32,769 nucleotides of DNA, taken from positions 1 to 32,769 of the forward strand of contig JAJYQO010000096.1 in assembly GCA_021794575.1 (NCBI GenBank), written 5' to 3'. This document shows, piece after piece, positions 1-8,662 of this stretch. Every line of letters starts with the position of its first letter. The stretch's first letter is position 1. The position numbers and the translations under genes are program-made. The stretch is from Pseudomonadota bacterium. GTDB lineage: Bacteria > Pseudomonadota > Gammaproteobacteria > Xanthomonadales > Rhodanobacteraceae. The notes beneath the pieces were generated by a model. That model saw only the letters and a program-made list of their open reading frames with translations. It was not told where the DNA came from and did no database searches.

Positions 1-1419
1 GCGGCGCGCACGGCGGCGGCTTCGGCGGCGGCCTGCGGCGCAGGTTGCGGCGCGGCACCGGACGCCACGCGGGCGGCAGGGGTACGTGCCGCGCTGGAGG
101 CACCGCGTTCGTGGCTGCCGCGCTTGCGCCGGGACGGCCGCACACGCGTTTCCGCCGCCGCGTACGGCGCGGCCGCATCGCCTTCGGCCGCATCGTCGAT
201 GGCGGCATGCGCGGCCGCCTGGGCGGCGCTGCGGCGCGGCTTGGGCGACAGCAGCAGGTCCGGGGTCACCGTGGCCGCAGGAATCTTCTGGCCGATGTAG
301 GTCTCGATGTCGGGCAGCGACATGGCATACAGATCGCAGGCGAAGCTGACCGCATCGCCTTCGGCACCGAGCCGCGCGGTGCGGCCGATGCGGTGCACGT
401 AATCCTCGGCATCCTGCGGCAAGTCGTAATTGAAGACGTGGCTGACGCCTTCGATGTGCAGGCCGCGCGCCGCCACATCGGTGGCCACCAACGCTTCCAT
501 CTCGCCGCGCTGGAAGCGCGCCAGCAGTTTTTCGCGCTTTTTCTGCGGCACGTCGCCAGACAGCGTGCCGGCCAGAATACCCTGCTTCTGCAGGCGCTCG
601 GCCACGCGCTCGGCGGCGATCTTGGTGTTGACAAACACGATGCTGCGTGCGGCGCCGGCGCGCTCCAGCAAGTTCAGCAACAGCGGCAGTTTTTCTTCCT
701 TGGCCGGGAAGTACACCACCTGGCGCACGCGGTCGGCGGTGATGTTGTCGCTCTCGACGGCCAGTTTTTCCGGCTCGTTCATGTGCTCGTAGGCCAGCTC
801 CAGCACGCGGTGGCTGAGCGTGGCCGAGAACAGCATGCTCTGGCGCTGCTCGCGCGGCGGCAAACGGCGGAACAGGAAGTAGATGTCCTTGATGAAGCCC
901 AGATCGAACATGCGATCGGCTTCGTCCACCACCATCGCATCGACCGCGCGCAGCGTGAATACCTGCTGCTTGTAGTAGTCGATCAGGCGTCCGGGCGTGG
1001 CGATGATCACGTCGCAGCCGCCCTTGAGCAGTTCGCGCTGGCGGTCGTAATCGGTGCCGCCGTAGATCAGCGCCAGGCGCAGGCCGGTGTGGCGGCCGAT
1101 GGCGCGGGCGTCCTTCTCGATCTGGATGGCCAGTTCGCGCGTCGGCGCCAGGATCAGCGCGCGCGGATCTTCCGGGCGACGCTCGGCCAGCGCCGGGCGC
1201 GTCAGCAGGCGATTGAACACCGCCACCAGGAAGGCCGCGGTCTTGCCGGTGCCGGTTTGTGCTTGGCCGGCGACGTCGCGACCGGTCAGCGCCACCGGCA
1301 GCGTCAGTGCCTGGATCGGCGTGCAGCGCGTGAAGCCGCAGTCGGCCAGGCCGCGCGCGAGGGTGGGATGCAGGTCGAACTGCTCGAAAAAGGTATCGGT
1401 GAGGACTTGATCGGCCATG
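1..1419 (-). CDS. rhlB: ATP-dependent RNA helicase RhlB (3' end off window)
   Basis: DEAD-box RNA helicase; RhlB is the helicase of the RNA degradosome in gammaproteobacteria. Read on the minus strand from an ATG at 1417-1419; 473 codons are visible and the frame stays open to the window edge, so the C-terminus is missing. Visible motifs: Q-motif region around residues 14-41 with GFTRCTPIQ, Walker A AQTGTGKT at 53-60, PTREL at 92-96, DEAD at 165-168, SAT at 198-200, and HRIGRTAR at 342-349. After about residue 385 the protein turns into an Ala/Arg-rich low-complexity tail, longer than in E. coli RhlB (421 aa) and in line with the extended tails of xanthomonad homologues. It is divergent from trxA-rho, the conserved order in this class. 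No clear Shine-Dalgarno precedes the ATG. The long plus-strand frame opposite it is a shadow. Confidence 0.95.
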
Positions 1420-1623
1420 AATCGAAACAATGAATGCGCGACTCGGGGCGCCTTGCAACGCGCCCGCGCTTGCGCTGGAATGACGGCCGTCAGCCGTCTA
1501 CTGCCGGCCGCGCAGGGCGCGCGGCGCGGCGCAGTGTAGCCCAACGGCGCGGCAAAAGCCGACGGAGGCGCCAGCACCCGCAGCGAACGCCTCGCCGCCC
1601 TTCGTCCCATCCGGAGATTTCAG

Positions 1624-1950
1624 GTGAGCCAGAACATCACCCACGTGACCGATAGCGATTTCGATGCCCAAGTGCTGGGCTCCAGCACGCCCGTGCTAGT
1701 GGACTTCTGGGCCACCTGGTGCGGACCCTGCCGCGCCATCGCGCCGGCGCTGGAGGACATCGCCGCCGAGTACCAAGGCCGCGTCAAGGTGGCCAAGGTC
1801 GACGTGGACAACAACCAGAAGACCGCCATCGCCTACAACATCCGCAGCATTCCCACGCTGATGCTGTTCAAAGACGGCAAGGTGGCCGGCACGCAGATGG
1901 GCGCCATGCCCAAGACCGCCATCGCGAAGTTTGTCGATCAAGCCCTGTAA
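1624..1950 (+). CDS. trxA: Thioredoxin 1
   Basis: Cytoplasmic thioredoxin, the general protein disulfide reductant recycled by thioredoxin reductase. The 108-residue length is typical. Active site WCGPC lies at residues 32-36, the conserved buried Asp at 27, and the cis-proline in SIPT at residue 77. The start is GTG at 1624; it is chosen because GGAG at 1613-1616 sits seven bases upstream and because the protein then begins at the usual family N-terminus. It lies between rhlB (divergent) and rho (same strand, 142 bp downstream), the arrangement seen across gammaproteobacteria. Whether it shares a transcript with rho cannot be told; I see no strong terminator between them. Confidence 0.96.
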   Translation: MSQNITHVTDSDFDAQVLGSSTPVLVDFWATWCGPCRAIAPALEDIAAEYQGRVKVAKVDVDNNQKTAIAYNIRSIPTLMLFKDGKVAGTQMGAMPKTAIAKFVDQAL

Positions 1951-2092
1951 ATCCGCCGCAACCGTGGACGCCGCGCGGCACGGGTGCTAGATTGCGATCA
2001 CCACGCGCGGCGAGATGCCGCGCCCCTAGCGCGCCACCGCGCCGCGCAGATTCTCTTCCTCTTCTCTACTCCACGGCCCGCGAGGCCCGCTC

Positions 2093-3652
2093 GTGTCCGA
2101 TACCGACGCCAAGACCCCCGACGAGGCCGCGCGCCCGTCCGCGACCCCGGTCGCCCATAACCCCAATACCGGCAGCAACGCCGAAAATGGCAGCGATGCC
2201 GGCGGCAATGCAGCAGGCGGCAACGCCGGCGGTGCGCCCCGTGAAAGCCGCGACAATCAGCGCGACCGCCGTCACCGGCGCAACCGCAACGATCGCAACC
2301 GCAACCGCAGTCCCAATGCCGCCGGCCTACCGCGCGAGGACTTCGACGAGGACGCCGCCGACGACGTGCCGCGCGATCCATCACGGCAGATCAACCTGAC
2401 CGAACTCAAGCGCAAACCCGCCGCCGCACTGCTGGATCTCGCCGAAACTCTCGGCATCCACGAGGGCGTGGCGCGTGCGCGCAAGCAGGATGTGATCTTC
2501 AACATCCTCAAGGCGCATGCCCGCACCGGCGGCAGCATCTGGAGCGAGGGCGTGCTGGAGATCATGCAGGACGGCTACGGCTTCCTGCGTTCGGCCGACG
2601 AGTCGTACCTGGCCGGGCCCGACGATGTCTACGTCAGCCCCAGCCAGATCCGCCGCTACAACCTGCGCACCGGCGACTACATCACCGGTCTGGTGCGGCA
2701 TCCGCGCGAGGGCGAGCGCTACTTCGCGCTGTTCAAGGTCGACGACATCAACGGCGAGCCTACCGAGGCGTCCAAGAACAAGTTCCTGTTCGAGAACCTC
2801 ACTCCGCTGTTCCCGCGCAAGGCGTTCAAGCTGGAGCGCGGCAACGGCTCCAGCGAGGACATCACCGGCCGCATCCTCGATCTGATCGCGCCGGTGGGCA
2901 AGGGCCAGCGCGGCCTGATCGTCTCGCCGCCCAAGGCCGGCAAGACCATGATGCTGCAGAACGTGGCGCAGGCGATCGTGCACAACCACCCCGAGGCGCA
3001 CCTGATCATCCTGCTCATCGACGAGCGCCCCGAGGAAGTCACCGAGATGCAGCGCAGCGTGCGCGCCGAGGTGATCAGTTCCACCTTCGACGAGCCCGCC
3101 GTGCGTCATGTGCAGGTGGCCGAGATGGTGATCGAACGCGCCAAGCGTCTGGTCGAGCACAAGCGCGACGTGATCATCCTGCTCGATTCCATCACCCGTC
3201 TGGCGCGCGCCTACAACACCGTGGTGCCCTCATCCGGCAAGGTGCTCACCGGCGGCGTCGATGCCAACGCGCTGCAGCGGCCCAAGCGCTTCTTCGGTGC
3301 CGCGCGCAATGTCGAGGAAGGCGGCTCGCTGACCATCCTCGCCACCGCGCTGATCGACACCGGCAGCAAGATGGACGAGGTGATCTACGAGGAGTTCAAG
3401 GGCACCGGCAACATGGAGGTGCACCTGGACCGCCGCATCGGCGAGAAGCGCGTGTACCCGGCGATCAACATCAACCGCTCGGGCACGCGCCGCGAGGAAC
3501 TGCTGATCGACTCCGACTTGCTGCAGAAGGTGTGGATTCTGCGCAAGCTGCTGCACCCGATGGATGAATTGGCGGCGATGGAGTTCATGCTCGAGAAGAT
3601 GAAGAACACCAAGACCAACGACGAGTTCTTCAGCGCCATGAAGCGCGGCTGA
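2093..3652 (+). CDS. rho: Transcription termination factor Rho with disordered N-terminal extension
   Basis: Hexameric RNA-dependent ATPase that terminates transcription. The conserved protein begins only near residue 100 ([10 protein letters not shown]), followed by the RNA-binding cold-shock-like domain (DGYGFLRS and following), Walker A PPKAGKT at residues 279-285, the ERPEEVTEM segment, the Walker B stretch IILLDS and the Q-loop region SSGKVLTGG. All core motifs are intact. The total of 519 aa compares with 419 in E. coli. The extra length is residues 1-99: Asn/Gly/Ala-rich at about 22-60, then an Arg/Asn/Asp-rich run at about 60-80, then an acidic patch. The GTG start at 2093 is the furthest plausible one. 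No good ribosome binding site is visible and no in-frame ATG lies near the conserved core, so the exact N-terminus is less certain than the identity. Confidence 0.95.
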   Translation: MSDTDAKTPDEAARPSATPVAHNPNTGSNAENGSDAGGNAAGGNAGGAPRESRDNQRDRRHRRNRNDRNRNRSPNAAGLPREDFDEDAADDVPRDPSRQINLTELKRKPAAALLDLAETLGIHEGVARARKQDVIFNILKAHARTGGSIWSEGVLEIMQDGYGFLRSADESYLAGPDDVYVSPSQIRRYNLRTGDYITGLVRHPREGERYFALFKVDDINGEPTEASKNKFLFENLTPLFPRKAFKLERGNGSSEDITGRILDLIAPVGKGQRGLIVSPPKAGKTMMLQNVAQAIVHNHPEAHLIILLIDERPEEVTEMQRSVRAEVISSTFDEPAVRHVQVAEMVIERAKRLVEHKRDVIILLDSITRLARAYNTVVPSSGKVLTGGVDANALQRPKRFFGAARNVEEGGSLTILATALIDTGSKMDEVIYEEFKGTGNMEVHLDRRIGEKRVYPAININRSGTRREELLIDSDLLQKVWILRKLLHPMDELAAMEFMLEKMKNTKTNDEFFSAMKRG

Positions 3653-3735
3653 GGCCGCGCGGCGGTGGCCGGACGCCGGCCGCCGGCCGTCCCGCCCTGC
3701 TAGCATCGCGGCCTTCCCGCCACCGAGGATTCGCG

Positions 3736-5256
3736 ATGCGCTGGACCCAGGCCCTCACTCGCCACAAGAGCATCGAGCAGCTGCAGCAGGAGGCCGGCAC
3801 GCGCGGCGATCTGCGTCGCGTGCTGGGCGTCTGGCAGCTCACCGCCATCGGTATCGGCGGCATCATCGGCGTCGGCATCTTCGTGCTGGCCGGGCAGCAG
3901 GCCGCGGTCAACGCCGGGCCGGCGGTGTTCATCTCGTTCCTGATCGCCGGCGTCGCCAGCGCGGCGGCGGCGCTGTGCTATGCCGAGTTCGCCGGGCTGA
4001 TCCCGGTGACCGGCAGCGCCTATACCTACGGCTACGCGGTGCTGGGCGAGTTCGCCGCCTGGATCATCGGCTGGGATCTGCTGCTGGAGTACGCACTGAT
4101 CGTGGCGGTGGTGGCGATCGGCTGGTCCGGCTACGTGCAGGCGCTGCTGGTCGCGGCCGGCGTGCATCTGCCGAACTGGGCGCAGGGCGCCATCAGCAGC
4201 GACGCGCTGGCCTATTACTGGGATCGCGCAGCGATGTGGGTGGGCTTCACCATCGACCATCCGGCCCCTGCGCCGCATGGCGGCCATGTGTTCAACCTGG
4301 TCGCAGCACTGGTGTCACTGGGCATCGCCGGTCTGCTGACCATCGGCACCGAGTGGGGCGCGCGCTTCAACACCACGGTGGTGGCGGTCAAGGTCATCGG
4401 CGTGGCGCTGGTGATCGTGGCCGGCGTGTACTACGTGAACCCGGCCAACTGGCATCCGTTCGTGCCGCCGCGGCAGATCGTCGATGGCGTGGCGCACTAC
4501 GGCTGGGGCGGCGTGCTGGCCGCGGCCAGCGTGGTGTTCTTCGCGGTGTTCGGCTACGACACGCTGACCACCGCCGCCGAGGAATCACGCGATCCGCAGC
4601 ACGACCTACCGCGCGCGGTGCTGCTGAGCCTGGGCATCTCGATGGCGCTGTATCTGGCGATCTCGCTGGTGCTGACCGGCATGGTGCCGTACCCGGAACT
4701 CAACAGTAATGCGCCGGTGGCCAGCGCCTTCGCGGCGGTGGGCGCGCACTGGGTGATGGTGGCGATCTCGGTGGCGGCCATCGCCGGCATCACCAGCGTG
4801 CTGTTCGCGTTCATGTTGGCGGCGGCGCGCATCTGGTTCGCGCTGGCGCGCGACGGTCTGCTGCCGGCATGGTTCGCGCGCACGCATCCGCGCTGGCGCA
4901 CGCCGTACCGACCGACGCTGATCCTGGGCGCGGGCACGGCGCTGCTGGCCGGTTTCCTGCCCATCGGCGAGTTGGCCGAGATGGTCAATATCGGCACACT
5001 CAGCGCCTTCATCATCATCTGCGCCTCGATCATCGTGCTGCGCGCGCGCCGCCCGGAACTCGAACGCCGCTTCCGCACGCCGCTGGTGCCGTGGATTCCG
5101 CTGATCGGCATCGTGTTCTCGGCGGTGCTGATCTGGGGGCTGCAGGAGGTGACCTACTGGCGCTTCATCGTGTGGATGGCGCTGGGGCTGTGGATCTACT
5201 TCGGCTACGGCATCAAGCGCAGCGCGCTGGCACGCGGCGCGGCGGGCAAACCATAA
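3736..5256 (+). CDS. APC-superfamily amino-acid permease
   Basis: Inner-membrane amino-acid transporter of the APC superfamily, closest in appearance to the cationic amino acid transporter group (YfnA-like). The 506-residue protein has about 12 hydrophobic segments. The diagnostic first-helix motif GIGGIIGVGIFVLAG lies at about residues 39-53, and ALCYAEFAGLIPVTGSAYTY follows in the helix 2-3 region. A short hydrophilic N-terminus precedes helix 1. The ATG at 3736 follows GAGG about eight bases upstream. It stands alone, 83 bp after rho, and converges on the diguanylate cyclase. The substrate cannot be assigned from sequence. Confidence 0.88.
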   Translation: MRWTQALTRHKSIEQLQQEAGTRGDLRRVLGVWQLTAIGIGGIIGVGIFVLAGQQAAVNAGPAVFISFLIAGVASAAAALCYAEFAGLIPVTGSAYTYGYAVLGEFAAWIIGWDLLLEYALIVAVVAIGWSGYVQALLVAAGVHLPNWAQGAISSDALAYYWDRAAMWVGFTIDHPAPAPHGGHVFNLVAALVSLGIAGLLTIGTEWGARFNTTVVAVKVIGVALVIVAGVYYVNPANWHPFVPPRQIVDGVAHYGWGGVLAAASVVFFAVFGYDTLTTAAEESRDPQHDLPRAVLLSLGISMALYLAISLVLTGMVPYPELNSNAPVASAFAAVGAHWVMVAISVAAIAGITSVLFAFMLAAARIWFALARDGLLPAWFARTHPRWRTPYRPTLILGAGTALLAGFLPIGELAEMVNIGTLSAFIIICASIIVLRARRPELERRFRTPLVPWIPLIGIVFSAVLIWGLQEVTYWRFIVWMALGLWIYFGYGIKRSALARGAAGKP

Positions 5257-5265
5257 CCTTTCTTG

Positions 5266-5381
5266 TCCGCCAAAGACGCGAAGATCGCGAAGGGAATCCG
5301 GAACGGAGCAGACGCTCGGCGCACGCGGAGACACGTGCGAATATCCAATCAATCCTTCGCGTTCTTGGCGTCCTTCGCGGA
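5266..5381. repeat. Large imperfect inverted repeat between convergent genes
   Basis: The arm at 5266-5296 and the reverse complement of 5351-5381 match at 25 of 31 positions without gaps, separated by 54 bases. Both arms are built from short GCGAAG/GACGC words. The element fills the space between the stops of the permease (5256) and the diguanylate cyclase (5396). It could fold as a long hairpin acting on both converging transcripts, or be an intergenic mobile repeat family. No open frame lies inside it. Confidence 0.7.
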
Positions 5382-5395
5382 TCGGGCCGTTGTGC

Positions 5396-6481
5396 TCAGC
5401 CCGCCACCTCGACGCGGTTGCGGCCGTTGCGCTTGGCCGCGGTCAGGGCCTGGTCGGCGCGCGCCAGCAGCGGTTCCAGCGCGCGCTCGGCGTCGCGCGC
5501 CGCCACGCCGACGCTGATGCTGAGCGAGTGTCCGATGCCCTGCTCCATGCGCACCGCATGGCGCAAACGCTCGCCGGTGACGCGTGCGGCGGCCAGGTCC
5601 AGACCCGGCAACAGCACCGCGAACTCTTCGCCGCCGATGCGGCCGACCAAGTCGTCTTCGCGCAGGTTCTCGCGCAGCACACGGCCCATGCGGGCCAGTG
5701 CGGCATCCCCGGCGGCATGCCCATGGTTGTCGTTGAGCTGCTTGAAGTGGTCGGCATCGAGGTAGAGCACCGAGAGCGGCTGGGCGCGGGCGACGCTCTC
5801 GGCCAGCATCTGCCGGGCGCGCTCCAGAAAGCGCGTGCGCGTGGCCACGCCGGTCAGATCATCGACGAAGACGCGCTGGCGCAAACGCCGCTCCAGCTCC
5901 ATGTGTTGGCGGATCAGCCGCACCTGGTAGCCGTTGAGCACCGCCGCCACCACCAGCGCCACCACCATGTAGTTGGCGTACTGCCACAACTCCCAGTGTG
6001 CAGGCATTTCCAGCAGCAGCAGCGGCAGCGGCCCGAGCAGTCCGCAGATCATCGATGCGGCCACGAAATAACGACGCTTGAGCCAGATTGGGCTGGCCGC
6101 GATCGGCACAATGGCGTAAGCCGGCAGCACCCAGGCCAGCCCCTGGGGGTAACCGTAGCCGCAGAGGAAGATGCCGAGCTGCAGCCAGCTCACGGCCGCC
6201 AGGCCCAGCGCGCCGTAATGCCGCGGTTCGCGATGTACCACCCCAAGCAGCGCCAGCATGGTCAGCGGCAGCGACGGCAGCAGGCGCAGCCAGAGCGGCA
6301 GCGACGAGTAGCCCGCCTGTTGGAGACTGAGGACGGAACTGACGTAGCCTCCCAGCGCCGCCCACAGCAGCGCGCGCACCACCGGACCCAGCCGCTGATC
6401 GAGATCGCGATCGAACTCGCGGTCGTCGCACGATATCCAAGACGCTGCGGCCGGCAACGCGGGTGGTGGGGAACTGCGCAC
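5396..6481 (-). CDS. Membrane-bound GGDEF diguanylate cyclase
   Basis: Makes the second messenger c-di-GMP from two GTP. The 361-residue protein has an N-terminal half of five or six hydrophobic segments (about residues 35-190), then a short linker and a C-terminal GGDEF domain (about 200-358). The active-site motif is GGEEF at 283-287, a functional variant. An inhibitory-site RxxD (REDD, 274-277) lies five residues before it, so product feedback is expected. Metal- and GTP-binding features such as DDLTG and YLDADHFKQLND are present. There is no EAL domain. The start is GTG (complement of 6479-6481) with AAAGGA at 6487-6492 five bases upstream. The membrane module is not a sensor family that I can name. 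The gene is divergent from the M61 peptidase gene. Confidence 0.9.
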   Translation of the reverse strand: MRSSPPPALPAAASWISCDDREFDRDLDQRLGPVVRALLWAALGGYVSSVLSLQQAGYSSLPLWLRLLPSLPLTMLALLGVVHREPRHYGALGLAAVSWLQLGIFLCGYGYPQGLAWVLPAYAIVPIAASPIWLKRRYFVAASMICGLLGPLPLLLLEMPAHWELWQYANYMVVALVVAAVLNGYQVRLIRQHMELERRLRQRVFVDDLTGVATRTRFLERARQMLAESVARAQPLSVLYLDADHFKQLNDNHGHAAGDAALARMGRVLRENLREDDLVGRIGGEEFAVLLPGLDLAAARVTGERLRHAVRMEQGIGHSLSISVGVAARDAERALEPLLARADQALTAAKRNGRNRVEVAG

Positions 6482-6628
6482 GGGTGTCCTTTTGCTCTAA
6501 GGTTGCGCCCTTTCCAGCAAGTCCCGGACCACGCCGCGCTCGTGTTGCAAAGCTTCACCCGCGGAACGCGCCGACGTGACGTACATCCCGGAATACCGGT
6601 TTCCATCGCCGCCGAAGGAGCTCATTCC

Positions 6629-8602
6629 ATGCCGCCTCGATCCATACGCATGCTGCTGATCAACCCGCTGCTGGCCGTCTGCCTGGCCAATCTGCCGCTG
6701 GCGGTCCAGGCGCAGACAGCCCCGGTCAATCCTGCCGCGAACCAGTATGCCGGGCCGGTGCAGAACTATCCTGAACTCAGCCAGGCACCTTACCCGGGCA
6801 TCCTCGGCCTGCATGTGGACCTGACCGACGCGCCGCGCAAGATCTTCCGCATCCGGGAAACCATCCCGGTCCGGCCCGGACCGCTGACGCTGTACTACCC
6901 CAAGTGGATTCCCGGCGAGCACTCGCCCTCCGGCCCGCTGGCGAACGTGGTCGGCGTGGAGATCACCGGCAACGGTCGGCGCATTGCCTGGCGCCGCGAC
7001 CTGCTGGACATGTACGCGCTGCACCTCGACGTGCCGGCCGGGGTCGGCACGCTGGATCTCGGCTTCCAGTTCCTCTCGCCCACCGGCGGCGGCGAGTTCG
7101 GGCAGAGCGTCTCGGCCACGCCCAGGCTGGTGGATCTGGAGTGGAACCAGGTGGTGTTCTACCCGGCCGGCTACTACAGCCGCGCCATCACCGTGCAGCC
7201 CAGCGTGCGGCTGCCGGCGCGCTGGCAGTTCGGCACCGCGCTCACCCGGACCCGCGACAGCGCGGGCCGCATCGATTTCGCGCCGGTCACGCTGAACAAT
7301 CTGGTGGACTCGCCGCTGATCGCCGGCGAATACTTCAAGAGCTTCAACCTCGACCCCGGCGCCAAGGTGCCGGTGCGCCTGGACATCGTGGCCGACGGCG
7401 AGAAGTACCTGAAGCTCGGCGACCGACAACTCGGCGATTTCCGCAATCTGGTGCAGCAGGCCTACAGGCTGTTCGGCACGCACCACTACGCGCACTACAC
7501 CTTCCTGCTGACGCTGTCGGACAACACCGGCCACTTCGGGCTTGAGCACCACCAGTCCAGCGACGATCGCCTCGGCGCCGATTACCTGGTCGATCCCGAC
7601 AGCCGCATGCTGGGCGCATCGCTGCTGCCGCACGAATACACGCACTCATGGAACGGCAAATTCCGCCGGCCCTACGATCTGTGGACGCCCAACTTCAACG
7701 TACCCGAGCGCGATGACCTGCTGTGGGTGTACGAGGGCCTGACCAACTACTACGGCATGGTGCTGGCGGCGCGCTCCGGGCTGTGGACACCGCAGCAGTT
7801 CCGCGAGGCCATGGCCGCCACCACCGCGTCGATGACCTTCCGCCCGGGACGGCAGTGGCGCCCGCTGCAGGACACCGCCGACGAGGCCTCGATCCTGTAC
7901 TACGTGCCGGGCAGCTGGGCCACCTGGCGGCGGCAGGTCGACTTCTACGCCGAGGGCACGCTGCTGTGGCTGGACGTGGACACGAAGATCCGCGCACTGA
8001 CGCACGGCAGAAAGTCGCTGGATGATTTCGCGCGGCAGTTCTTCGGCATCCATCCGGGCAGCCCGGTCACCGTCACCTACACTTTCGACGACGTCGTCAA
8101 GGCGCTGAACCAGGTGGCGCCCTACGACTGGGCCGGATTCCTGCGCACACGCCTCGATTACGTGGGCAACGCGCTGCCCGAGGCCGACGGCCTGGCGCGC
8201 GCCGGCTGGAAGCTGGGCTTCACCGATACTCCGGACAGCTACCAGAAGGCGATGGCCGTCCAGAGCCACGCACTCAACCAGATGTACGGCGCCGGGCTGC
8301 TGGTGTCCGACAAGGACGGCCGCGTGATCGACGTGCTGTGGGACGGTCCGGCGTTCAAGGCCGGCTTGGCGCCCAACATGCAGATTCTGGCCGTGGATGG
8401 CAAGACCTGGAGCCGCGACGTGCTCGCTGATGCACTGCGCGCGGCCGCGCAGAGCAAGCAACCGATCAGCCTGCTGGTGAAGAACCTGGGCTACGTGTCC
8501 ACGCTGAAGCTCGACTGGACCGGCGGCCTGCGCTACCCGGTACTGCAACGCGTGGCCGGCACGCCCGATCGTCTCGACGCCATCGCCGCGCCGCGTCGCT
8601 GA
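6629..8602 (+). CDS. Secreted M61-family peptidase with PDZ domain (first of tandem pair)
   Basis: Zinc metallopeptidase of MEROPS family M61 (glycyl aminopeptidase type). The 657-residue protein has a Sec signal peptide at residues 1-28 (cleavage likely after VQA). An N-terminal beta-rich domain follows, then the zinc motif HEYTH at 335-339 within LLPHEYTHSWNGKFRRP, with the third ligand Glu at 369 in WVYEGLTNYYG. A C-terminal PDZ domain spans about 550-635. The ATG at 6629 is chosen over the long upstream open frame because AAGGAG at 6615-6620 is correctly spaced and a signal peptide starts there. The upstream frame only mirrors the opposing cyclase gene. It is followed after 60 bp by a paralogue in the same direction, probably one transcript. 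It acts in the periplasm or outside the cell; the natural substrate is unknown. Confidence 0.9.
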   Translation: MPPRSIRMLLINPLLAVCLANLPLAVQAQTAPVNPAANQYAGPVQNYPELSQAPYPGILGLHVDLTDAPRKIFRIRETIPVRPGPLTLYYPKWIPGEHSPSGPLANVVGVEITGNGRRIAWRRDLLDMYALHLDVPAGVGTLDLGFQFLSPTGGGEFGQSVSATPRLVDLEWNQVVFYPAGYYSRAITVQPSVRLPARWQFGTALTRTRDSAGRIDFAPVTLNNLVDSPLIAGEYFKSFNLDPGAKVPVRLDIVADGEKYLKLGDRQLGDFRNLVQQAYRLFGTHHYAHYTFLLTLSDNTGHFGLEHHQSSDDRLGADYLVDPDSRMLGASLLPHEYTHSWNGKFRRPYDLWTPNFNVPERDDLLWVYEGLTNYYGMVLAARSGLWTPQQFREAMAATTASMTFRPGRQWRPLQDTADEASILYYVPGSWATWRRQVDFYAEGTLLWLDVDTKIRALTHGRKSLDDFARQFFGIHPGSPVTVTYTFDDVVKALNQVAPYDWAGFLRTRLDYVGNALPEADGLARAGWKLGFTDTPDSYQKAMAVQSHALNQMYGAGLLVSDKDGRVIDVLWDGPAFKAGLAPNMQILAVDGKTWSRDVLADALRAAAQSKQPISLLVKNLGYVSTLKLDWTGGLRYPVLQRVAGTPDRLDAIAAPRR

Positions 8603-8662
8603 GCATGGCCAACTCGTGCGGCCGGGCGCGATCCCGGCCGCCGTCCGTCACGGAGAACCCGC

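Noticed and set aside
45-1433. Plus-strand open frame of 462 codons opposite rhlB
   Set aside because: It mirrors the helicase coding frame on the other strand; composition is His/Arg/Gln-rich without any domain, while the minus strand shows complete DEAD-box motifs.
3671-3692. Intrinsic terminator after rho
   Set aside because: A GC-rich near-palindrome is present, but the stem has mismatches and no T-run follows.
5390-6628. N-terminal extension of over 400 residues on the first M61 peptidase
   Set aside because: The upstream part is antisense to the diguanylate cyclase, has no domain character, and a proper ribosome binding site plus signal peptide begins at 6629.
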